From Marinobacter sp. es.048 (GTDB taxonomy: Bacteria; Pseudomonadota; Gammaproteobacteria; Pseudomonadales; Oleiphilaceae), in NCBI RefSeq assembly GCF_900188435.1, contig NZ_FYFA01000001.1, positions 1 to 64,000 on the forward strand: a stretch of DNA of 64,000 nt, given 5' to 3'. Both the position numbers and the translations under genes were made by a program. The notes beneath the pieces are model-generated. The model saw nothing but the letters and a program-made list of their open reading frames with translations. It had not been told where the DNA came from and made no database searches. Of the stretch, positions 46,720-54,469 are shown in pieces. Numbering within the stretch: position 1 is the stretch's first letter; each line of letters opens with the position of its first letter.

Positions 46720-47427
46720 TCATTTTTCAGTCACGCCTTCGAACACCTTCATTGCCACCATGGAACAGTCGGAATAAACCAACAGTGTTTTACCTGCTGC
46801 GCTGAATGCCCGGATTTCATTGTGCAAGTCCCGAATCGTTCCTCTTTTTACCTTTGACCTGCCCTGAGCCAGGAGACCGACCGATCTCAGCGAAACCAAG
46901 TTGTCGGGATATTCGAAGGCAAAAAGCTCTGCCTGGCCCTGCATCTCAGGAGAGATTCGACGCACGCTCAGCCTTACCAGCCCACAGGTCTGCAAACCTT
47001 CCCGTTCAGAAACCATCAATCCTGAGGCAGGATCTCTCTCCGGCCAGAGGGTTTGTCCGATTGCTTTTCGATTGTCTCCCGAGCAAGTCGCACACCGACC
47101 GCTCTGATCAGGAATAGCGGATTTCCCGCAAGCCCCGCAGATTAACGTCGAAAGATGAGCAATGGCGGATTCCAGCAAAATTTGTTCGTATGACAGGAAA
47201 GGGAGGTTGCAGATTATCTGCAAACTGCCAGCTTTTTCGGCTATCCGGGAGACTTCTGCAACCCAACCAGTCCGGCGCCGCATATCGTCGATTAAACCCA
47301 GAGACTCAAGAATGATCGGAAACCAACCGCGCCCACACTCAATCTCCCACTGACCGCTTGGGAAAAAGAGTTTGGGATACTCCGACATCAATATTGCAGA
47401 CAGCTTTGACTTCATTGCTCGACTCAT
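46720..47427 (-). CDS. zinc-ribbon protein, copy B
   Basis: A 235-residue paralogue of 40049-40801. It has the same MKSK start (internal ATG at 47415), a G-x-GW turn, an R-x-x-G helix ending EKAGSLQIICN, and a zinc ribbon CGACGKSAI ... CATC. A C-terminal beta-rich domain with YPDNLVS matches FPDHLDS of copy A. It lies between the AAA+ gene (upstream) and the exonuclease gene (downstream), all minus strand. No known function; the pairing with AAA+ is the main clue. Confidence 0.6.
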   Translation of the reverse strand: MSRAMKSKLSAILMSEYPKLFFPSGQWEIECGRGWFPIILESLGLIDDMRRRTGWVAEVSRIAEKAGSLQIICNLPFLSYEQILLESAIAHLSTLICGACGKSAIPDQSGRCATCSGDNRKAIGQTLWPERDPASGLMVSEREGLQTCGLVRLSVRRISPEMQGQAELFAFEYPDNLVSLRSVGLLAQGRSKVKRGTIRDLHNEIRAFSAAGKTLLVYSDCSMVAMKVFEGVTEK

Positions 47428-47497
47428 AAAAGACAGGATTCCGTCATGCCCGAATCACGTTGTTTCCCTCCCCGTAAATGCGCCCAGAAGGGCACAA

Positions 47498-48592
47498 TCA
47501 TATGAAGCCTATCCCGGACCTTTCATCATCGGCGGCAGGAATATATTCAGGCAGCAGCCTGAATATATCCTGATGAATCGCCTCCCCGACAGCGCGGATA
47601 ATCGCTCGCTCAATATTCAACTTCATGTCTCGTATTGAGCCCTGTGTGAGGCGTCGAAGAATATCGTTGCCCAACAGGCTCGGGAAATTCTCCGCAACAT
47701 TCAGCTGCTCCAGACACTCAGCATAAAGCGTCTGTGCCATTTGACGCATCTGGCTGCTCGACGGTGCTTCAATTTCGAAGTTCAGCAATCTCGATTTGAG
47801 CGCCGGGCGAAGAACTTCGAAATTGTTGGTCGCACAAAAAATGAGGGCATGACTGGTATCCATGGGCATATCCAGAAACAGGTCCCGGAAATACCCGGCG
47901 CTGTCCCGATCAAACAGCGTGTACAGCGGGTGGATTACCGAATGGTCGTCCGTGTCTTTGGCCATACATAGCTCGTCGAAAAAAAGGACGGGCTGCCCTT
48001 CATTAGCTTCCTCCTCCAATAATATCTTTGCGATCTTTCCAGGGCGTGCCCCCCGCCACCCTTTGGACATCCCGACAAGCTCGAACTTTTCCATCATCTG
48101 AGAGATTTTGAGGTCATGAAACGGCTGTCCCAGTGCAGCTGCAACTGCCCTGATATAGGTTGTTTTGCCAATTCCGGGCGGACCCTGGAGGTTGATCACC
48201 GGCAAAGAGAGTGGGGTGCCGCCGAGGAGCGAAATTTTGTAACGGCCCATGATGTGAGTCGTCACATCAGAAAAGTTTGGGAACGAGTGAAAAAGCGACG
48301 CTATCTCGTTTAAAACATTTTCGCGACCTGAGTGAAGGGATCGGCTTGGACCATTTAATATCACTTGTTTAATAAACGCCTCTTCCTGCTCTGATTCAGC
48401 CGGAAGAGACCCCAGACGTTCCCAGTCGCAAGGTCGCATCACATTGAATGCATCCTGTATTTGCGGCTTACTTTTTCTCTTTCCCAATAATTTTTTGCTC
48501 CGACGGCCCACTGGAGCTTTAAGATTTGATTGTCTGGTTTCCAATACGCTTGAACCTTTATCGGCTGTTTCAATGGACTTGACTGAGCTCAT
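47498..48592 (-). CDS. Lon-like AAA+ ATPase without protease domain, copy B
   Basis: A 364-residue AAA+ protein. Walker A is LQGPPGIGKTTYIRAVA, and the Lon-like FELVGMSKGWRGARPGKIAK follows. Walker B is VLFFDELCMA, sensor 1 is FCATNN and the arginine finger lies in LKSRL. It is nearly identical in core motifs to 35292-36404 but differs in its N-terminal 90 residues and tail. ATG at 48592 has an aggag site. It is downstream of the VirD4/TraG-like gene and upstream of the zinc-ribbon and exonuclease genes, forming a probable operon. Confidence 0.82.
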   Translation of the reverse strand: MSSVKSIETADKGSSVLETRQSNLKAPVGRRSKKLLGKRKSKPQIQDAFNVMRPCDWERLGSLPAESEQEEAFIKQVILNGPSRSLHSGRENVLNEIASLFHSFPNFSDVTTHIMGRYKISLLGGTPLSLPVINLQGPPGIGKTTYIRAVAAALGQPFHDLKISQMMEKFELVGMSKGWRGARPGKIAKILLEEEANEGQPVLFFDELCMAKDTDDHSVIHPLYTLFDRDSAGYFRDLFLDMPMDTSHALIFCATNNFEVLRPALKSRLLNFEIEAPSSSQMRQMAQTLYAECLEQLNVAENFPSLLGNDILRRLTQGSIRDMKLNIERAIIRAVGEAIHQDIFRLLPEYIPAADDERSGIGFI

Positions 48593-48748
48593 GTCCGATC
48601 TCCTGACGTTAATACATACGATGCCAGAGGCATCGAGAGGCTCTGCGAGCCTCTCCGAGTGCCAGCCTGATTCCCGACAACTACTTCATTGAATCACGGG
48701 ATGGGGGGGATGCAGCCTTCCTCTCACTACATGGCGAACCCGACTCAA

Positions 48749-50887
48749 TCAATCATCGTCAAAAAAAACGTCGAAGAGATCGTTCGGTGGTTCGGATTCC
48801 GGGTTCGACGAGTCTCTGTACACCAGGAGTTCAACACGGCTGTACTGAGATTCTAGGCGCCCCAGGCAACCGCAGACACACTCCCATTGTTTCTGTGGAA
48901 ACAACATTGAAGCATCCCGAACAAGGAACCTGACGGCAGCTTCCTCCACCTCGTCACCTTCTTCCGCAGGAACAATCTCCACTCCATCATCAGCGTCCTG
49001 CTCTGCCGCCTTCAAAAGATCACCTGCCAAGCCGGATTGGAGAGGCTCATGCTCTCGTACCCTTCGATCACAAGGGCGCATGTAATATTCAACAAAGGGC
49101 ATCATCGTGATCATTGGGATTTCACATCGCCAACCGTGAACACCATTGAGCTCGACTACAAGGGAAAGACCTGGCTGCCACAAAGTCGGGATGGAACCCT
49201 CCATGAATCCTTTGAGAATGACAGAGCAACTTGCGTCTTCGCATACCAATACATCAACCTCGTATTTGTCCGGCGATAAATCCCCTTGTGAGAGCTCAAG
49301 CTCCTGAAGAATTCCGTTGAACCCCTCTCTGAACGAATGTTTCAATGCCAAAGCTCCTGCCATTGGAGGCCTTGCATTGGTTTCATGAAACGGATTTTTG
49401 ACGACACGAGGCACGCTCTCGTATCGAGGAATCGCAATCGGATCAGGCATTCCGGAAAAATACCGGCTCATGTGAGGAGCGCCGGGGATGAAATCGGCCT
49501 TCACACGAGATACCAAAGTCCCTCTTCCATGCTTTTCGAGGGCGCGACCGATCACATAGGCTTCACCAGCGGACAAGTCGCTTCTTACGACCGAGCTGAT
49601 CTGCTCTGCATCAAATGCCGAAACTCTGCCTTTCAAAAGCCTGTCGGTTGCCGGATCTGCAGAGGAAAAGCAAATGACTGTTCCGATGTTCTGCAAGAGG
49701 CAATCAACCGCTACTCTTTCACTGGTCCTCGCCTGCAGTGCGGACACGCTTTGCGTCGCTACAACGTTAATGTGTCCATAACCTCTGCAACGATCGAAAA
49801 AGGTCGTGTCATCGAACAGACCGTTGCTCGCACCCTCCTGATCAATGTTGATCAGGTGCTGATATTCATCAGCCGCAAAGAAGGTGTAGAAGTCTCTGCC
49901 GCAGCCCACCTGTCTGTGTTGACGAAAACCAGTGATGGCAGAAACCAGACGGATACGCATTAGTCTGGAAATGACATGTGCCGTTTGACCGAACCGATCG
50001 ACGGGGATGTCCATCAACAAGACTTTCCGGTCCCGATACAAAAGGTCCTGCATCCGGGGCATTTCCGACTCCGGCTCTTCAGCATTTTCAGCCCACTTGG
50101 GTGAAAACTTTTCTCTCAAACACGCATCGGTGGAAAAGGGTGCCAGCGCACTGATCAAACCATTGGTTTGCCAGCTATATTGCTTCTGAACGTCGTCCAT
50201 CCCGGGTGAACCGACATCCAGAAGCGAGGAATCACCCATTGCAAGGATGCTGAATCGGTTAGACCTCACAGCTTTGAACAGATCCAGGTAGTCGCCTGGC
50301 AATGAGCGCTGGTACTTAAAAAAAGCATCACATAATCGGACGAAGGTTTGTGGATCTTTGAGGGCATCCACAATGTCTGCCAGAGTTGGCTCCTGCCCCA
50401 TCAACTGGTACGTCTTGCGGACGAATTTCGCGTCCTGAACGCCCATGGCCCCCCAGTATGGCTCCTTGGTACTAGTCCTGTGCTCATTCAGGAAAGCAGT
50501 GAATTGCTCATCTGACAGGCCCTGAATAAGGTTGTAAGGGGTGGCATCCTTATCTGCGCCAATAACCATAACCCGGTCCGGGTATTTCTCCGCCAAATGC
50601 CGATACTCACCTTTCACGTCGACGACCAGGCCGGAACATCCTGTGTCAATCATTCGTAAGATCACCGGGGCCTGCACCGACGTGGTCTTTCTGGTCCCTG
50701 TTGCCCCCAAAGTAATGAGATGTCGGTTTGCGTCCTCAAAGGTAATCACAACAGAGCGATCCATTCCGCTCTGAATTGAAGCATGCGCGTCGAGTCCACT
50801 GCTTAGATCTGCATAGCGACCGTGAAGCGGCTTGGAATCCACACCTTTCAAAACAATCAACGGCTGGCAACAAAGGCTCAAGGGCAT
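48749..50887 (-). CDS. VirD4/TraG-like ATPase without membrane anchor
   Basis: A 712-residue P-loop ATPase of the conjugative coupling-protein/HerA-FtsK group. Walker A is GATGTRKTTS (61-70), with Arg where Gly is usual. Walker B is FFAADEYQHL, with the downstream VATQSVSAL motif (TQS) typical of TraG/VirD4. No N-terminal transmembrane helices are seen, unlike true coupling proteins. The C-terminal 230 residues are unrecognised. No other conjugation genes are in the window. It may be a DNA-translocating defence component or a remnant of a mobilisation system. Confidence 0.75.
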   Translation of the reverse strand: MPLSLCCQPLIVLKGVDSKPLHGRYADLSSGLDAHASIQSGMDRSVVITFEDANRHLITLGATGTRKTTSVQAPVILRMIDTGCSGLVVDVKGEYRHLAEKYPDRVMVIGADKDATPYNLIQGLSDEQFTAFLNEHRTSTKEPYWGAMGVQDAKFVRKTYQLMGQEPTLADIVDALKDPQTFVRLCDAFFKYQRSLPGDYLDLFKAVRSNRFSILAMGDSSLLDVGSPGMDDVQKQYSWQTNGLISALAPFSTDACLREKFSPKWAENAEEPESEMPRMQDLLYRDRKVLLMDIPVDRFGQTAHVISRLMRIRLVSAITGFRQHRQVGCGRDFYTFFAADEYQHLINIDQEGASNGLFDDTTFFDRCRGYGHINVVATQSVSALQARTSERVAVDCLLQNIGTVICFSSADPATDRLLKGRVSAFDAEQISSVVRSDLSAGEAYVIGRALEKHGRGTLVSRVKADFIPGAPHMSRYFSGMPDPIAIPRYESVPRVVKNPFHETNARPPMAGALALKHSFREGFNGILQELELSQGDLSPDKYEVDVLVCEDASCSVILKGFMEGSIPTLWQPGLSLVVELNGVHGWRCEIPMITMMPFVEYYMRPCDRRVREHEPLQSGLAGDLLKAAEQDADDGVEIVPAEEGDEVEEAAVRFLVRDASMLFPQKQWECVCGCLGRLESQYSRVELLVYRDSSNPESEPPNDLFDVFFDDD

Positions 50888-51051
50888 CTCCCGAATTTCG
50901 ATGACTCACGAAGGCTTAGTAGCTATAACGTGTGAGCAGCGAAAAAGCGGAAAAATGCAGAAGGGAAATTTAAATCAGATCCGGGTCTTCGACCTCAAGT
51001 AGCGAAGCTGGCGAGTTCCGCCCATAAGAATTAATGTCTCAAGCACCTGAC

Positions 51052-51258
51052 TCAAGGGTGCTCAATAAACTCGAAAAGATCTCCAACCTCGCATCTCAGA
51101 TACGAACAGAGCGCATCAACCACATCCAATTCAACTCTGCTGGCAGTCTCATGATAGAGCCGGGTAATGGTGCCCCGATTCACCCCCGTCTCCCTCGCAA
51201 CATCCACAATTTTCAGCTTCTTCTCGCCCATCAATTTCGATAGATGGCACTTAATCAT
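51052..51258 (-). CDS. Xre-family repressor
   Basis: A 68-residue Cro/C1-type helix-turn-helix protein. KIVDVARETGVNRGTITRLY forms the DNA-binding pair of helices, with the family-typical C-terminus (LCSYLRCEVGDLFEF). ATG at 51258 is preferred over the long frame from 51348, which contains an unlikely Cys-rich leader. It is divergent from the AlpA-like gene, with an inverted repeat between them, so it probably represses the integration module. Confidence 0.82.
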   Translation of the reverse strand: MIKCHLSKLMGEKKLKIVDVARETGVNRGTITRLYHETASRVELDVVDALCSYLRCEVGDLFEFIEHP

Positions 51259-51339
51259 TTGGACCACCAAAGAACAAAATAACCCGCAGGAGATCAAAAA
51301 GACTTGCAATAGGTCTTTCTGAGTGCATAATGATCTACA

Positions 51340-51379
51340 GGAGGACATTTTGATGCGCTAATCATGCGGTATGTCCTCC
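51340..51379. promoter_or_regulatory. inverted-repeat operator candidate
   Basis: The arms ggaggaca (51340-51347) and tgtcctcc (51372-51379) are perfect 8-bp inverted repeats, with an inner tgat...atca repeat. They lie in the divergent region between the Xre repressor and the AlpA-like gene, about 30 bp upstream of the latter. They are a plausible binding site for the repressor. One arm overlaps an aggagg sequence but no gene starts there. Confidence 0.6.
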
Positions 51380-51409
51380 AGCACTGAACGATAGCAGAGG
51401 AAAAAAGTT

Positions 51410-51646
51410 ATGTCACAGGAGTATCTGACTACCGAAGAGCTTGCTAAGCGGATTAAGTACGACGTGCGCACGATCCGCGAACGGCTGAAAGATTCCGTCC
51501 TGCTAGAGGGTATTCATTACATTCGGCCGTTCGGCGGACGGAAGATTCTCTACATCTGGAATGTTATTGAACAGGACATGTTCAACCACTCCGGAAACCA
51601 CGCCTATGCCGTGCCAATGGCCGGAGGAGGTATGTGTCGTGGGTAA
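51410..51646 (+). CDS. AlpA/excisionase-like DNA-binding protein
   Basis: A 78-residue protein with an N-terminal winged helix-turn-helix (LTTEELAKRIKYDVRTIRER) of the AlpA/MerR-excisionase type. A hydrophobic beta-strand tail (GRKILYIWNVIEQDM) follows. It precedes and overlaps the integrase gene by 8 bp, the classic arrangement for directionality factors and integrases. The last residues (AVPMAGGGM) are unlike the family and may be a by-product of the overlap. Confidence 0.75.
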   Translation: MSQEYLTTEELAKRIKYDVRTIRERLKDSVLLEGIHYIRPFGGRKILYIWNVIEQDMFNHSGNHAYAVPMAGGGMCRG

Positions 51647-52847
51647 GATCGTAGAACGACCGGAAACAGGTAAACTTTTCTTTGATTTTCGGTATGCCGG
51701 GAAACGGTGTCGGGAACAAACCACTCTGGATAACACGACATCAAACCGCAAAAAACTCGAAAGCATCCTCAAAAGAATCGAGGCCGAAATCACTCTCGGG
51801 ACCTTTGAATACCACCGCCACTTTCCAAACAGCCCCAACGCCGAGAAATTTACAAAGCAGGCGGGGGTTCAGCGGGCCAGGGAAGCACAAGACACGCCGT
51901 TATTCGAAGCCTTCTCGAAAAACTGGCTCGACGAAATGAAGATCCAGTGGCGCCTGTCACACATCACCACCGTGGAGGGAACATTGAAAAACTACCTCAA
52001 CCCCTATTTCGGGGAAAAAGAGGTTGGCCGCATCACCAAGAAAGACATTCTCGATTTCCGGGCCTCACTCGCCAAAGTAACAACCCGGAGCGGAAAGCAT
52101 CTTTCAGCCAGTCGTATCAACCGAATCATGACGCCTTTGCGCATGATCCTTAGCGAAGCAGCCAACCGGTTTGAGTTTAGCTCACCCTATCATGGGATTA
52201 AATCGCTGAAGATTCCCAGGACCGATGTCGAGCCGTTCGGTATTGATGAGGTCAAACAGATCATCGATACCGTTCGGCCGGATTTCAGGAACTACTACGT
52301 GGTTCGATTCTTCACCGGTATGCGAACCGGGGAAATAGACGGGCTTCAGTGGGACCACGTGGATTTCAAGCGTCGCCAGATTCTGGTTCGCCAGGCCCTG
52401 GTCCAAGGGCGCCTCGAGCACACCAAAAATGATGGCTCCTTCCGCACGATTGAAATGTCTCAGCTTGTCATAGATGCGCTGAACGATCAGAAGAAAGCAA
52501 CGGGGAACATGGACTTTGTTTTCTGTACCCGGACGGGCGGCCCGCTGAATCACAATAATGTCACCAAACGGGTCTGGTATCCCCTGCTCCGCCACCTTGG
52601 TTTGCGGAAGCGGCGTCCTTACCAGACACGGCATACGGCAGCCACGTTGTGGTTGGCCGCCGGCGAGAATCCGGAGTGGATTGCGCGCCAGATGGGCCAT
52701 ACAACGACAGAAATGCTGTTCCGGGTGTACTCGCGTTACGTGCCCAACCTGACTCGACGAGACGGATCTGCCTTTGAGCGACTGCTTGCCAGAGAGATGA
52801 TAAACAGCACCGAATCTGAATTACTGACCGAGGAGGACCAGACATGA
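51639..52847 (+). CDS. tyrosine integrase
   Basis: A 402-residue tyrosine recombinase. The N-terminal Arm-binding segment has VERPETGKLFFDFRYAGKR, and the core-binding domain lies around residues 80-190. Catalytic residues are Arg in FTGMRTGEI, His-x-x-Arg equivalents in YQTRHTAATLW, His in MGHTTTEM, and the nucleophile Tyr in VYSRYVPN. GTG at 51639 is chosen because ggaggagg precedes it and the upstream ORF runs through a different gene. It begins a coupled operon with the next two genes and lies 44 kb from the tRNA-Arg, whose 3' end is the likely attB. Confidence 0.9.
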   Translation: MGKIVERPETGKLFFDFRYAGKRCREQTTLDNTTSNRKKLESILKRIEAEITLGTFEYHRHFPNSPNAEKFTKQAGVQRAREAQDTPLFEAFSKNWLDEMKIQWRLSHITTVEGTLKNYLNPYFGEKEVGRITKKDILDFRASLAKVTTRSGKHLSASRINRIMTPLRMILSEAANRFEFSSPYHGIKSLKIPRTDVEPFGIDEVKQIIDTVRPDFRNYYVVRFFTGMRTGEIDGLQWDHVDFKRRQILVRQALVQGRLEHTKNDGSFRTIEMSQLVIDALNDQKKATGNMDFVFCTRTGGPLNHNNVTKRVWYPLLRHLGLRKRRPYQTRHTAATLWLAAGENPEWIARQMGHTTTEMLFRVYSRYVPNLTRRDGSAFERLLAREMINSTESELLTEEDQT

Positions 52848-53128
52848 GCAGCCACCCAGCCATGTACGTCTCCGAGCGCTGCCAACTACCACCTCGCGCT
52901 GTATTGGGTCGACTCGCCAGGGCACTGCAGGCTTGCCTGCGTATCCCTCAGGATGACTCTCTGGTCTGTTTCCTCGGCTTTGGCTGGGAAAGGGACAACA
53001 CCCAGGCGCTGGAGACCTGGATCAAGAACACCCTGATGACACCTGATGACGAAGGCGTCCGACTTTTGCTGCCTTGGCTATTAGATCGCCTTGAGCGTGA
53101 ACTGCTAAGTATGGAGGCCAACCTATGA
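52844..53128 (+). CDS. small unknown protein of the integration operon
   Basis: A 94-residue protein. It overlaps the integrase by ATGA and the following HD/TraI-like gene by ATGA, so the three are translationally coupled. The sequence is rich in Leu, Arg and Trp and appears helical. No family is recognised. The position suggests an accessory role in excision or mobilisation. Confidence 0.55.
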   Translation: MSSHPAMYVSERCQLPPRAVLGRLARALQACLRIPQDDSLVCFLGFGWERDNTQALETWIKNTLMTPDDEGVRLLLPWLLDRLERELLSMEANL

Positions 53129-54054
53129 CAGGTCTTAACTCTGTGGAGACAAAGCAGGGGCTGAGCACCTTTATCGGCACCATCACGGAGGTGGCCATTC
53201 TGGAGGCGGACTTTGGTCGAGCCACCTTGAAAATGTCTCTGCAAAACCGCTGCGAAGAAATTGATGCGATCTTTGAACCGGGCAGCCAGGGTGATCCGCT
53301 TCCGGATATCAGCTGGGGAGCCGTTCAACTGGTGTTCGAGCCACTACAGTCATCGGCGGGGGAGCCCGTTACGGGATGCAAGCTCAACCGTTTAAATTCT
53401 CTGGATACATTGGATCACCTGCCGGGCTCGCACCTGGCGAGGCCAGACCTCGTTGATGATGCCGAGACCTGGGTCAGGACGTGTCCCATCCCAGTCCTGA
53501 GACAGTTCACGTGGCAGGTCCTGGGACGTCCCGACATCGGCATTCCCTTTTTTCGCGCCCGAGCAAGTGCAGACCATCATCACGCCTTTTTAGGAGGACT
53601 TGCCGAACACAGCCTGGCGGTGGCGAAACTGACTCTGCAGGCCTTGCCTAATATGGATGATCGGGAGACATGGCTGTGTGCGATAGCCGGTTTGATGCAC
53701 GACATCGGAAAAATCCGCTGTTTTGATGAAAACGGTAAAACTGGCGCCGGCTTTGTCCTTCGGCATGAACAATGGACGCTGGAGATCCTTGCTGAGGCCC
53801 TGGCATGGCTGGATCGACAGTGGCCGGATGGGGCGCTGGCGATCCGCTACCTGCTGAGCTCACAGGTCACGCAGGAGGGTCATCGCCCACTGCTACCGGG
53901 CGTTATGGCCATCGCTTATGCCGACAGGATGAATTCTGCGCTTCAGGTTCGCGCCAAGGCCTTTTCAGAGCGGCCACACTGGCAGCGTTTTGCCAAAACA
54001 CAGGGGGTTGGCCCACCAAGCCGTTTCTGGCTGCCACACCGAGTTTCACTGTGA
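53125..54054 (+). CDS. HD-domain TraI/MobH-like protein
   Basis: A 309-residue protein with a degenerate N-terminal region (OB-like; VAILEADFGRATLKM) and an HD domain. Metal ligands are HHHAFLGGLAEHS and LMHDIGKIRCFDENG, with the later H of LRHEQ. This is like the N-terminal domain of MobH relaxases and other TraI_2-domain proteins, but at half their length no relaxase domain follows. It may be a shortened mobilisation protein or an HD phosphohydrolase. Tight coupling to the integrase argues for a role in transfer. Confidence 0.72.
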   Translation: MTGLNSVETKQGLSTFIGTITEVAILEADFGRATLKMSLQNRCEEIDAIFEPGSQGDPLPDISWGAVQLVFEPLQSSAGEPVTGCKLNRLNSLDTLDHLPGSHLARPDLVDDAETWVRTCPIPVLRQFTWQVLGRPDIGIPFFRARASADHHHAFLGGLAEHSLAVAKLTLQALPNMDDRETWLCAIAGLMHDIGKIRCFDENGKTGAGFVLRHEQWTLEILAEALAWLDRQWPDGALAIRYLLSSQVTQEGHRPLLPGVMAIAYADRMNSALQVRAKAFSERPHWQRFAKTQGVGPPSRFWLPHRVSL

Positions 54055-54145
54055 CCCTCCGCGGGACACGGTTCTGGTCTAGGCCCGGGCCGTGTCCCAG
54101 AGTCGTCTTGCGACGTGTACCATTCCATTATGAGAGTCTTTGCAA

Positions 54146-54469
54146 ATGACAGACGAATATCTCAACGTCAAGGATGCGGCCCGACTGGCAGGCTGCAGCA
54201 CTAAGACGCTTTACCGGCGGATGAAACGCGGAGAGTTGGCTTACAAGACCGGCGAGGATCAGCGGCGCCTTATCCGCGCAGTGGATGCCATGGCCGTAAC
54301 CACCGCAAACCCTATCGCCTGCGGCATACAACAGAACCCCCTGACGGCCGAGCGTCTAAAGCGAATTGAGCAAAAGCTTGATGCGCTGGTGATTTTGCAA
54401 GAGAAACTACTGGCACTGTATCAGCCGCGGTCATTGGCTTCATTGGCGAGCAAACACACTCGATCGTAA
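54146..54469 (+). CDS. MerR/excisionase-like DNA-binding protein
   Basis: A 107-residue protein with an N-terminal helix-turn-helix of the excisionase type (NVKDAARLAGCSTKTLYRRM, GELAYKTGEDQRRLI). A C-terminal helix that looks coiled-coil (LKRIEQKLDALVILQEKLLAL) follows. ATG at 54146 is preferred over TTG at 54140. Its last 30 bp overlap the end of the convergent 1107-residue recombinase gene. It may act as a second directionality factor for the trio or for the integrase. Confidence 0.75.
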   Translation: MTDEYLNVKDAARLAGCSTKTLYRRMKRGELAYKTGEDQRRLIRAVDAMAVTTANPIACGIQQNPLTAERLKRIEQKLDALVILQEKLLALYQPRSLASLASKHTRS

